From Pseudomonas muyukensis (GTDB taxonomy: Bacteria > Pseudomonadota > Gammaproteobacteria > Pseudomonadales > Pseudomonadaceae), in NCBI RefSeq assembly GCF_019139535.1, contig NZ_CP077073.1, positions 3,500,501 through 3,564,500 of the forward strand: a stretch of DNA of 64,000 bases, written 5' to 3'. This document shows positions 45,017 through 53,158 of this stretch, piece by piece. The notes beneath the pieces were generated by a model that saw only the letters and a program-made list of their open reading frames with translations, was not told the DNA's origin and ran no database searches. Numbering within the stretch: position 1 is the stretch's first letter; each line of letters begins with the position of its first letter. The position numbers were made by a program, and so were the translations under genes.

Positions 45017-45331
45017 AAGTGTTCGCCGAGAAAGTTGCAGCGCCTGGTAGATCGAGCGCCGCCCGCGCGGCGCATCGCGGATGAATCCGCTCCTACATTG
45101 GTTGCAACGTGGCCATGCCTGATAGGCCATGGTTGTCAGCCTTGTGCGCTCGACGCGTTTTTGCGTGGGCGTTGCCGCCGCCCCGCCTTTCTTGCGCCCT
45201 GCGCCAAGGCTGGCAACCATGGCCTGACAGGTTCGGTACGTTGCAACAGATGTAGGAGCGGATTCATCCGCGATGCGCCGCACGGGCGGCGCTCGGTTTC
45301 ATAGGCGCTGCACTACTTTCGGCAAACACCT
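45017..45331. repeat. Long (about 130-bp arm) inverted repeat between mnxG and the propeller gene
   Basis: Arms 45017-45149 and 45201-45331 are reverse complements over nearly their whole length, around a 50-base loop. They include the GACCGAGCGCCGCCCGCGCG core of the palindrome at 6442 and a GGATGAATCCGCTCCTACA REP block. The transcript would form a very long hairpin at the 3' end of mnxG. It fills most of the 440-base gap; nothing else is evident there. Confidence 0.8.
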
Positions 45332-45378
45332 GGCGGCCTCCCCCAACGCCTCCCCCAACGCCCGCAACTCCCCCCCCC

Positions 45379-48300
45379 CTACTGCCCCGACGCCACCGCC
45401 GGCGGCGCTTCATTGGTCACCCGCAACAACCCCCACAACCCCGACGTATTCCCATACGCCGCATAATCCCGGTACAGGTAATCCCCCGGCAGCGCATTCG
45501 CGCCCCCGGCACTGGGCAGCATGAAGCTGAAGTGCGCCGCCGGCAGCACGCTCTCCTGGGCGCCGATGTACATCGCCATCGGGTTGTAGCCAAAGCGCAC
45601 CGAGCCAATCCCCGGCAGCCCCATCGGATAGCCCTCGACATCATTCTTCTCGGCCTGGAAGTTGTGCAGCGGCCAGACATGCCCATCGAGCTGGTAGGTC
45701 ATGCCGCGGCTCCCGCCGCTGGGCATGACGATATGGTTGCGCACTGGCTGCCCGGGCTTGGCGTACAGCACCGGGGTCTGCGGGTCACCGCCAACCAGGG
45801 CGTTGCTATAGGCCATGTGCGCATTGGGAATATCGGCAAAGCCCAGCCCGTCGGCATGGCCGAACGGCGAGTCCGGGGCCATGCCGAAGCGCAGCCACAA
45901 CGGCTCGGTCCGGTAGTTCACCGCCATGTTGCCGTTGTCCTGCGGGTCACCTGCCGCGCCGTTGCCCTCGGTGTTGATCCCCGCCACCGGGGCGCCGTCG
46001 GCCCAGCGCATGTTCAGCGCCCGCTGCCACACCGTGACGAAGTCGCGGTAGTCGGCCTGGCCGCTGACTTTTACCGTGGCCTGGGCGCGGCTGGCGTTGT
46101 CCTCGGTCCAGGTCGCGCCCTGCGGCAGGATGCTCATCGCGCCCACCAGGCCCTTCTGCGGCTGCTTGATCACGTCCGCCGGGGTCAGGTTGAGGCCGCC
46201 GAACTCGATGGCGGTGGTGTTGATGTTGTCCACCGTGCGGCCCAGTTGCAGGGTCGGCTTGCCTTCGCGCTCCAGGTGCCCGGCATAGTACTGGTACACC
46301 TTGCTCGGGTAGGCGCCGCTGCTGCCAGTGCGCGGCGCCACGGTCTGCACCGGGTTGAGGCCGACGTTGACACCATCGGACTTGGTGATGTCGTAGGCCA
46401 GCAGTTGCGCGTGCAAGCCCACCTGGCTGGACGGACGCATCAGGTTGTTGGCGAAGGCCGTGGCGCCCTCGCTGTCGAAGCGGTCGCGCTTGACCACGTT
46501 GTGCATCACCGCGGTGCTGGGCAGGTCCGGCATCATCAATGGCAGGCGGTTTTCCAGGGTGACGCTGATGCAGTCGCCGGCATTGGCGCGCAGGATCAGC
46601 GGCTCCACCGGCACGCCGGGCTTGAGCTTGCCAGTGCCTGGGTCGAGGTCGGCCTTGCGCACATAGAGGATGGCCGTCGGGTCGTGCAGCGGCGCGCTGT
46701 GGCCACCGACGGTGAAGGTCTCGCCATCCTCGGGGTCGACCCCGCTAACCAGCGGGATGCTGGTACGCCGGCTGTTGAACACCAGGGTGCCGCCATTGGC
46801 CTTGAGCGCCCCGCCAACGTGCTGGCCGACGCCATTGGGGTCGTTGATGGCCAGGTTGTGGCGGTTTTCGAGGATGTCGTTGGCCAGCGCCGCGACCACT
46901 TCGTAGCTGCGCTTGACCGTCGGCCGGGTGCCGATGCCATTGGCGTTGGCCGTGGTTTTCGGGCAGATGCCGTCGAAGTTCACGGTGTTGCGCATGGCCA
47001 CCGGCTGTGGGTTGTTGGGCAGTGGGAACAGGTCGGCGCGTTGTGCGGTGTAGTTGCGCATGATGCCCCAGATACCGTTCCAGTAGCCCTCGAGCGCCGC
47101 GTCCAGCGAGTACAGGTAGTCGCCGTTGCTGGCCGCGGAACTCGAGATCATCGACACCGGCGCCATGAAGCCCAGTTGCTCGGAAATGCCGATCATCTGC
47201 GAGGACTTCCACCCCGAGTTGGAGCTGTTGCCGAAGCCAGAGCCATTCTGTAGCCACTTCACCCCGTGCAAGGTGACGTTGTGTTCCTCTTCGTGGCCAC
47301 CGGCGTGCATGCGCAGGCGCACGTTATCACCCGAATAGGTGCGCAGCATCGGGGTGAACGGGTCGCCCGGCTCGCTGCCGGCCTTGTTGATATGCGGCGG
47401 GAACAAGGTGGTGCCGCCCGTGGGGCCGACCGCCTGGGTGATCGCCGAGGGCGCCAGGTTCATCGCCGGGATGGCCCGGTCGGTGCGGGTCTGCAGGGCG
47501 TAACCAAGGTCGCCGCCAGGCCCGTCGGCCTGCATGCCGCGCTTGCCGTCGGGGCCGACCTTGTTCGGGTCGAACACCCGCAAGGCCAGGGGCTCGTTGC
47601 GGTAGTTGACGACGAACATGCCGGGGTCGTCCACCGAGATCGCCTGCGGGCAGGGCCGAGTCGGGCAGCCGGGGTTGATACCGCCGCGTGCCTCGACAAT
47701 GGCCTCGAGCAGGTTGGAGGCCTTGCCGCGCACCGGCGGGTTGATGGCGTAACGGAAACTGTCGGCGGTGGCCGGGTAGGCCTGGCCGTCCGGCACGCCG
47801 TTGGGGCCGGCGCCAACGTACACGCCGGCTTCATAGGCGTGCTGGAAGTCGCTGTATTCGAGGAAGAACTCGCGGTAGCTGTCGTTCTTGCCATCGCCAT
47901 CGTGGTCGCCGGTCTGGATCACCGCCTGCCACGAGGTCGGGCCGCCGTCCTGGCGGGTGGCCGGGTTGTACAGTTGCTCGCCGGTCTCGGCGTGGTACCA
48001 GGTGGAGCCGGCGGGCTCGGCCAGCACGGTGGCGTACAGGCCCAGTTGCTGGTGGGTCGAGGGGCCGAGGTGGTCGTGGGTGAAGATGGTGCCCAGGCCA
48101 CGGTCGACGTTATGCACGTTGACCAACGGGTCGGCGAACCAGCGCTGCATGGCGGTGCGCGCACCGAGCCAGTCGGCACGGCCGAAGCGGCCGAAGTACG
48201 GATGCTGCTTGGCTTTCGGGCAGGCCGCGGTGCCATCGCGGGCATCGCCCTCGCTGCAATTGTTGAAGCTGCGGATGGCATGCACGCGCTCGACCACGCT

Positions 48301-51222
48301 GCCGGGCGAGAGGATACCGTCCTCGTAGTTCCAGCCGTTGGCCGAACCGTCGGCGGCAGTCAGGTCCCACTTGGGCAGGTGAATATGCTGGCCGATCACG
48401 TCGGTGGGGGTGCGCACCTGGTAGTCGTCCATCTCGTAGAACGACGGGATCAGGTTGGTGTGCACGTACTGGGTGCAGTCGAAGGTGTTCATGCGCATCA
48501 CCAGCGGCTCTGGCGGGCGCTGCTTGGTGATCACCGGCCAGGCGTCCTCCCACAGGGCGAGGATGCGCGCCTGCGGGAAGTGATAGCCGACCTTGTTGTA
48601 CACCGCATCGAACTGGATGTTGGCGGCCTTGTACAGCCGCGGCCGGTCGGCGGTGAAAGTGGAGGCGCCACGGAAACTCATGCCGGTGAGGCTCTCGCCG
48701 CTGAAAAACTCGCCCACCCCGGACGCCTGGGTCAGGCGCTTGCCACGGTCATCCATGCACGGCTCATAGAATGGCGCGCCGGCGGTGGGCAAGGCGCCGT
48801 TGGTGCGAAAAGCCCTGGCCACCGGCTGGCTGCCGGGGATCAGGGCAAAGCTTGGATGCTCGGCCTTGGCGTGGAACTGCATGGCCGCCTGTTCGACCTC
48901 GGTGCCCTCTTCGGGCAAGTAGATCGGCTTGGCCTTGTGCACCACCTTGGAAAAATCCAGCTTGGTGGTGGTGGTCACGGCATCCCCACCGGCAGACACA
49001 CCGTCGAGGGTGTGCCGGCCCAGGCCGCCGTCCCAGCCGTCGACCTGGTTGGGGTCAAGGTTGGCCCACAGGGCCTTGCCGCTGTCCTTGAGCTGACGGG
49101 CCAGGGCCGGGTCGAGCATGTCCAGCGGCGGGGTCGGCGGGCGTTGGCCGACGCTGCTTTCCATGCCGCCGATCCAGAACGGGTAACCGGGGTTCTTCAG
49201 CGTGCCGTCGGCATTGCGGTTGCCCTCGCTGCGGTCGACCAGGGCCAAGGAGCCGACCGCGCGTGGCGCGGCGGGCTCAGCGGGATGATCGTCGCCCTGC
49301 TCCTGGTTATCGTCATGCCCGGCGAGCAGGGTTTCGGACAGCTTGGGCACCACGCTGACCTTGCCCGGCATCGGCGCCATGGCCTTGCCCGGCAACGGCA
49401 CGATGGCCGGGATCGGCGTGCCGGCGACGATCTCGCCGTCCGGCAGCGCCCGGGCACCCAGGGCCGGCTTGCCGCTGCGCAGGGCGAACGGCGTGGTATG
49501 GAAGCCGTTTTCGCCCTCGCCGCTGACGGCCAGCCGGGTGCCGGGCTCGAACACATCGTGCACCCGCCACATGGCCCACATGCCCTGGGCGAAGTGCGGG
49601 TAGAAGTGGCAGTGGTAGATGGCATCGCCCGCCACCCGGTTGCGGTTGCCCGAGCCGCCGTTGGCGATCTCGTAGGTGTAGCCCACCCCGGGGCCGATGC
49701 CCTGGGCATCGATGTAGTCGGAGTTGTCGTCGTTGGGGTTGAACAGCCACTGGTGCCCGTGCAGGTGGAAGATATGCTGCTCGTGGCCATTGTGGGTGTT
49801 GCGAAACTTGGTGAAATCGCCGATGTAGCTGTGGTGCACGTTGGCCGGTTCGGCCGGGTACAGGGCCATGCTCGCCTTCACCCCGATGGCGCTGGCCGGC
49901 GGTACTTCGCCTGGGCGGATATGCTCGAGGCCGACGTTGGCCGGGATGTCCACCAGGGTGCCGATGTCACCGACGGTATGGGCGCTGAGGAAAAACTCCT
50001 CGTAGGCGCACGACAGGCAGTCGTGCATCGGCCCCACCCCCAGGCGATTGGCCACCACCTCGGCGCCCATGCCGCCGGAGCCGTAGTTGATCATGAACGA
50101 GTCGCGGGTCGGCTCCAGCACATGGCCCATCACCGGGTCGGCCCAGTAACCGGGGAAGGCCTGGGTGCCGGCGACTTCGTCGGCGAACTGCGAGGCGAAG
50201 TCGCGAAACGCCTCGAGCCGGTTGGGCAACGCCGGGTTGCGCTTGCCGACGCTTTCCAGCGGGTAGGTATTCTTGGGGAAGCTGCCGTCGGGGTTGGGGC
50301 CCATGACGATGGCATCGGTCTCGCTGTTGATGATCTCGTTGCCATCGACCATGGCGATGATCGGCTTGCCGGCCTTGCCTTCGGCGATCCACGGCTGGCT
50401 TTGCGGGTAGCGCGCCGCGTAGTCGATCACCGGCTGGCCGGTGGCGGTGCGGCCAGTGGTGGCCAGGCGCATTTCCTCCTCGGTCAGGGTGTTGCGATAG
50501 GTACGCCCGGCCTTGGGCACCACCACCACCTGGCCGAACAGGCCGTTGGCGACGTTGCCGGCATTGCCCTCGCCGCCGAACGGCGCGCCGCGACTGGAGG
50601 CGGCGAAGGCGCCTTCACGCTCGGCATACAGGGTGTAGCTGCGGGTGCTGCCCGGGGCCACCAGGAAGTTGCCGTTGCGCCCGGTGTTGGCGGCGATGTC
50701 GGCGATGCTGTTGACCGCCTGCATGCCGTTGACCTGGAAGCCCACGTGACGGTCGCTGACCTGTTGGTCGGCGATGAAGTGCTCGCCCCCCTCGCCGTCC
50801 GGCAGCTCGAGTTCCTCGCCCTCCTCGCCTTCTGGCTCCTCGGGCTCGATGCCGTGCTTGTTGGGGTTGGCCTGGTAAGCCAGCAGGTTGGTCAGGTTGA
50901 CCGTCAGGCAATCACCGGCGGCCACCCGCAGCACGATCGGCCGCGGGCGCTTGTCCGGGCGCAGGGTGACCTTGCCCGGCACTGCGGCGCCGCCGTTGCT
51001 CAGCAGCACCTGGCGCTCGTCCACCACGTCCTGGCGCAGGGCGAACAGCATGCCGTTGGCGTTCTGCGCGCCGAGGCGGTTGAACATCAGTGGCTGGTCC
51101 AGGGCCACCACGTTGGCCACCAGCGTGCGCTGGCACTGCACGGCCGCCTCGCTGCTCGCCTGCCAGGCGAGCAGCGCCAGCAGCAATGAGGACAAGGCCG
51201 GGCCTTTGCGGGGGGTCGACAT
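45379..51222 (-). CDS. mnxG: Giant multicopper oxidase, MnxG-type Mn(II) oxidase
   Basis: A 1947-residue exported protein, matching in size and content MnxG of Mn(II)-oxidising P. putida strains, where it oxidises Mn2+ to Mn(III/IV) oxide at the cell surface. Copper-site motifs: HIFHLHGHQWLF near 487, YHCHFYPHFAQGMWAMWRVHDV near 537, FTHDHLGPSTHQQLGLYA near 1054, HNVTLHGVKWLQ near 1319 and DGHVWPLHNF near 1850, so several cupredoxin modules in series. An acidic patch (EPEEPEGEEGEELELPDGEG, about 125-148) could bind Mn2+. A signal peptide (LSSLLLALLAWQASSEA) is present. GGAGGTGCCCC gives the start; a sigma-54 promoter is 40 bases upstream. Copper loading probably comes from the two Sco proteins downstream. 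Confidence 0.93.
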   Translation of the reverse strand: MSTPRKGPALSSLLLALLAWQASSEAAVQCQRTLVANVVALDQPLMFNRLGAQNANGMLFALRQDVVDERQVLLSNGGAAVPGKVTLRPDKRPRPIVLRVAAGDCLTVNLTNLLAYQANPNKHGIEPEEPEGEEGEELELPDGEGGEHFIADQQVSDRHVGFQVNGMQAVNSIADIAANTGRNGNFLVAPGSTRSYTLYAEREGAFAASSRGAPFGGEGNAGNVANGLFGQVVVVPKAGRTYRNTLTEEEMRLATTGRTATGQPVIDYAARYPQSQPWIAEGKAGKPIIAMVDGNEIINSETDAIVMGPNPDGSFPKNTYPLESVGKRNPALPNRLEAFRDFASQFADEVAGTQAFPGYWADPVMGHVLEPTRDSFMINYGSGGMGAEVVANRLGVGPMHDCLSCAYEEFFLSAHTVGDIGTLVDIPANVGLEHIRPGEVPPASAIGVKASMALYPAEPANVHHSYIGDFTKFRNTHNGHEQHIFHLHGHQWLFNPNDDNSDYIDAQGIGPGVGYTYEIANGGSGNRNRVAGDAIYHCHFYPHFAQGMWAMWRVHDVFEPGTRLAVSGEGENGFHTTPFALRSGKPALGARALPDGEIVAGTPIPAIVPLPGKAMAPMPGKVSVVPKLSETLLAGHDDNQEQGDDHPAEPAAPRAVGSLALVDRSEGNRNADGTLKNPGYPFWIGGMESSVGQRPPTPPLDMLDPALARQLKDSGKALWANLDPNQVDGWDGGLGRHTLDGVSAGGDAVTTTTKLDFSKVVHKAKPIYLPEEGTEVEQAAMQFHAKAEHPSFALIPGSQPVARAFRTNGALPTAGAPFYEPCMDDRGKRLTQASGVGEFFSGESLTGMSFRGASTFTADRPRLYKAANIQFDAVYNKVGYHFPQARILALWEDAWPVITKQRPPEPLVMRMNTFDCTQYVHTNLIPSFYEMDDYQVRTPTDVIGQHIHLPKWDLTAADGSANGWNYEDGILSPGSVVERVHAIRSFNNCSEGDARDGTAACPKAKQHPYFGRFGRADWLGARTAMQRWFADPLVNVHNVDRGLGTIFTHDHLGPSTHQQLGLYATVLAEPAGSTWYHAETGEQLYNPATRQDGGPTSWQAVIQTGDHDGDGKNDSYREFFLEYSDFQHAYEAGVYVGAGPNGVPDGQAYPATADSFRYAINPPVRGKASNLLEAIVEARGGINPGCPTRPCPQAISVDDPGMFVVNYRNEPLALRVFDPNKVGPDGKRGMQADGPGGDLGYALQTRTDRAIPAMNLAPSAITQAVGPTGGTTLFPPHINKAGSEPGDPFTPMLRTYSGDNVRLRMHAGGHEEEHNVTLHGVKWLQNGSGFGNSSNSGWKSSQMIGISEQLGFMAPVSMISSSAASNGDYLYSLDAALEGYWNGIWGIMRNYTAQRADLFPLPNNPQPVAMRNTVNFDGICPKTTANANGIGTRPTVKRSYEVVAALANDILENRHNLAINDPNGVGQHVGGALKANGGTLVFNSRRTSIPLVSGVDPEDGETFTVGGHSAPLHDPTAILYVRKADLDPGTGKLKPGVPVEPLILRANAGDCISVTLENRLPLMMPDLPSTAVMHNVVKRDRFDSEGATAFANNLMRPSSQVGLHAQLLAYDITKSDGVNVGLNPVQTVAPRTGSSGAYPSKVYQYYAGHLEREGKPTLQLGRTVDNINTTAIEFGGLNLTPADVIKQPQKGLVGAMSILPQGATWTEDNASRAQATVKVSGQADYRDFVTVWQRALNMRWADGAPVAGINTEGNGAAGDPQDNGNMAVNYRTEPLWLRFGMAPDSPFGHADGLGFADIPNAHMAYSNALVGGDPQTPVLYAKPGQPVRNHIVMPSGGSRGMTYQLDGHVWPLHNFQAEKNDVEGYPMGLPGIGSVRFGYNPMAMYIGAQESVLPAAHFSFMLPSAGGANALPGDYLYRDYAAYGNTSGLWGLLRVTNEAPPAVASGQ

Positions 51223-51262
51223 GGGGCACCTCCGGGACGCAGGGATTCTGCGGGGAGCCGGA

Positions 51263-51277
51263 GCAAGGCCCGTGCCA
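51263..51277 (-). promoter_or_regulatory. Sigma-54 promoter of mnxG
   Basis: Minus-strand TGGCAC-GGGCC-TTGC is an exact -24/-12 match ending 41 bases before the mnxG ATG. It fits the published need for the sigma-54 activator MnxR for Mn oxidation in P. putida GB-1. A CCACAACCGG block at 51347-51356, shared with the palindrome at 39073, is a possible activator half site. Confidence 0.8.
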
Positions 51278-51370
51278 GGAAATTTATCTGTATTTTTCAG
51301 TTAGTTAAGAACAAGCAGTCGCGATCCAGGGGAACTTGCCCCACTGCCACAACCGGAAGTGGGGATCCGC

Positions 51371-51470
51371 TGGCACCGGCTGCGCCGGTGTTCGCCGGCA
51401 AGGCCGGCTCCTACAACGCTATCTGCGCCATCCCTACCCCGCGTAGGCGCCAGCCTTGCTGGCGAACCCG
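51371..51470. repeat. REP elements upstream of mnxG
   Basis: GGCACCGGCTGCGCCGGTG with CGCCGGCAAGGCCGGCTCC (51371-51410) and GCCAGCCTTGCTGGCGAACCC (51449-51470) belong to the REP family seen at 16331 and 61411. They lie between mnxG and the divergent aroF leader region; apart from them and the promoters I see nothing in 51278-51571. Confidence 0.75.
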
Positions 51471-51571
51471 GCAACGCGGTCCCCACAACGCCCAATCACC
51501 CCGATAGCATTTAATGATTGAACGCCCCCACGCAGGTGCAGTAAGCTCGGTCTCGATCACTGGAGAGCAAC

Positions 51572-51691
51572 ATGTCGAAACAATCCTGCAACCCCGCCCA
51601 TCACACCGGTCGCGCCGCGCACCGCGTGCTGGCCGTTGCCGGTCGTAACGCTGTCGCCTCGTTTTATTTTGGGTATTGGTTTAGCCACTAG
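51572..51691 (+). CDS. Leader peptide with aromatic run, ahead of the DAHP synthase attenuator
   Basis: A 39-codon frame with ribosome site TGGAGAGCAAC encodes MSKQSCNPAHHTGRAAHRVL... ending SFYFGYWFSH: five aromatic residues (F, Y, F, Y, W, F) within eight codons just before the stop. Fifty-seven bases later lies a strong intrinsic terminator. This is the arrangement of amino-acid attenuators in which ribosome stalling at scarce Phe, Tyr or Trp codons allows readthrough, here into the aroF gene. Confidence 0.7.
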   Translation: MSKQSCNPAHHTGRAAHRVLAVAGRNAVASFYFGYWFSH

Positions 51692-51747
51692 GCGCCGATC
51701 CCCATCCGGCGCCCACCTTCGAGGGGCCGCCGAACATGAGAATACTC

Positions 51748-51786
51748 AAACCCCCGGTCGGCTCCCCGACCGGGGGTTTTGTTTTT
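51748..51786 (+). terminator. Intrinsic terminator / attenuator before aroF
   Basis: AAACCCCCGGTCGG and CCGACCGGGGGTTT form a 14-bp perfect stem with loop CTCC, followed by TGTTTTT. It lies between the two leader frames, 234 bases before the aroF start, so it can only be an attenuator for that gene. Confidence 0.82.
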
Positions 51787-51825
51787 CCGGGCCTTCACAC
51801 ACCGATTCAGCTTGAGGACAGATCC

Positions 51826-51969
51826 ATGAACTACACCACCTATTACCGCACTTTCGCCTGGCGATTTAGCCAGTTCCGTTCGGGCCAGCCTGCCGCCTCC
51901 GTTCGGTCGATTTCCGGTGGCATTGCCGCACAAACACCCCTTTCGACGATCTGTCGAACACCTCGATAG
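51826..51969 (+). CDS. Second aromatic-rich leader frame before aroF
   Basis: A 47-codon frame with AGGACAGATCC before the ATG begins MNYTTYYRTFAWRFSQF: three Tyr, three Phe and a Trp in the first 17 codons. It ends 50 bases before the aroF start. It may be a second stalling sensor acting on aroF translation, or a remnant of one; no terminator follows it. Confidence 0.5.
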   Translation: MNYTTYYRTFAWRFSQFRSGQPAASVRSISGGIAAQTPLSTICRTPR

Positions 51970-52019
51970 GGCCGACCGCGCGGGCCAGAACCCGCTGTCC
52001 GCCCAAGGAAGAACACGCC

Positions 52020-53081
52020 ATGCAAGCCACCCACCTCGCCCTGCCCCTGACCCAGCCGCAAGCGGCCAACACCACCGTCAGCCAGCGCCTGCCCAGCCCA
52101 CACCTGCTCAAGCAGCAGATGCCGCTGTCCAGCGAACTCACCCAGCAAGTCCAGGCCCAGCGCCAGGCGATCCGCGCCATTCTCGAAGGCCGCGACGAAC
52201 GCCTGCTGGTCGTGGTCGGCCCCTGCTCGCTGCACGACCCGCGCTCGGCCCTGGAATACGCCGAGCGCCTCGCCGCCCTCAGCCGCGAAGTCGATGACCG
52301 ACTGCTGCTGGTGATGCGCGCCTACGTGGAAAAACCGCGCACCACCGTGGGCTGGAAAGGCCTGGCCTACGACCCGCACCTCGATGGCAGCGACGACATG
52401 CACGCCGGCATCGCCCTGTCCCGCGGGCTGATGCTGGGCATGCTCGAACGCGGCCTGCCGGTAGCCACCGAACTGCTGCAGCCGATGGCCGCCGGCTACT
52501 TCGACGACCTGCTGGGCTGGGCCGCCATCGGCGCACGCACCACCGAATCGCAGATCCACCGCGAGATGGTCAGCGGCCTGGCGCTGCCGGTAGGCTTCAA
52601 GAACGGCACCGACGGCGGCGTCGCCATCGCCTGCGACGCCATGCGCAGCGCCGCGCACCCGCACCGGCATTTCGGCATGGACGCGCAAGGCCATCCGGCG
52701 ATCATCGAAACCCTGGGCAACCCGGACACCCACCTGGTGCTGCGCGGCGGCCACCAAGGCCCGAACTACGACGCGCAGAGCATCGCCCAGGCGCGCCAGG
52801 GGCTGGCCAAGGCCGGGCTGCCGGCACGGATCATGGTCGACTGCAGCCACGCCAACAGCCGCAAGGACCCAGCACGCCAGCCGGCAGTGTTCGAGGAAGT
52901 GTTGCAACAACGTTTGGCCGGTGACCGTTCGATCGTCGGGATGATGATCGAGGGGCACCTGTTCGAGGGCTGCCAGGCGCTGGGCAAGGGCGCGCTGCAA
53001 TACGGGGTGTCGATTACCGATGGGTGCCTGGGTTGGGAGGCCACCGCCGCGTTGTTGCGAGGGGCAGCGCAACGGCGTTGA
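52020..53081 (+). CDS. aroF: 3-deoxy-7-phosphoheptulonate (DAHP) synthase, class I
   Basis: A 353-residue cytosolic enzyme joining phosphoenolpyruvate and erythrose 4-phosphate, the first step of aromatic amino acid synthesis. Seen: LLVVVGPCSLHD near 61, VEKPRTTVGWKG near 102, GARTTESQIHREM (canonical GARTTESQ) near 163, FKNGTDG near 186, MVDCSHANSRKD near 267 and the C-terminal GVSITDGCLGW with metal-site Cys/His set of AroFGH enzymes. AAGGAAGAACACGCC precedes the ATG. It is preceded by tandem leaders and an attenuator, so at least transcript level should respond to charged aromatic tRNA. The allosteric type (Tyr, Phe or Trp) cannot be read with confidence. Confidence 0.92.
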   Translation: MQATHLALPLTQPQAANTTVSQRLPSPHLLKQQMPLSSELTQQVQAQRQAIRAILEGRDERLLVVVGPCSLHDPRSALEYAERLAALSREVDDRLLLVMRAYVEKPRTTVGWKGLAYDPHLDGSDDMHAGIALSRGLMLGMLERGLPVATELLQPMAAGYFDDLLGWAAIGARTTESQIHREMVSGLALPVGFKNGTDGGVAIACDAMRSAAHPHRHFGMDAQGHPAIIETLGNPDTHLVLRGGHQGPNYDAQSIAQARQGLAKAGLPARIMVDCSHANSRKDPARQPAVFEEVLQQRLAGDRSIVGMMIEGHLFEGCQALGKGALQYGVSITDGCLGWEATAALLRGAAQRR

Positions 53082-53096
53082 CGCCTGCGCCTCGAT

Positions 53097-53137
53097 GTGA
53101 GCGGCGCGCAGGGCTCGAAGCCGTGCGCGCCGCTCAC
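53097..53137. terminator. Bidirectional hairpin between aroF and the Ig-like gene
   Basis: GTGAGCGGCGCGCA and TGCGCGCCGCTCAC form a perfect 14-bp stem with a 13-base loop between two convergent genes. There is no T tract on either side. Confidence 0.6.
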
Positions 53138-53158
53138 GGGTGTTGACATCAGGGTGCG

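Noticed and set aside
47266..51189. 1307-codon plus-strand open frame inside mnxG
   Set aside because: Antisense to mnxG, low-complexity composition, no motif; mnxG carries all copper-site signatures.
51292..51500. Possible tRNA or riboswitch in the mnxG-aroF gap
   Set aside because: The stems are explained by REP elements and the attenuator; no cloverleaf or conserved riboswitch core was seen.
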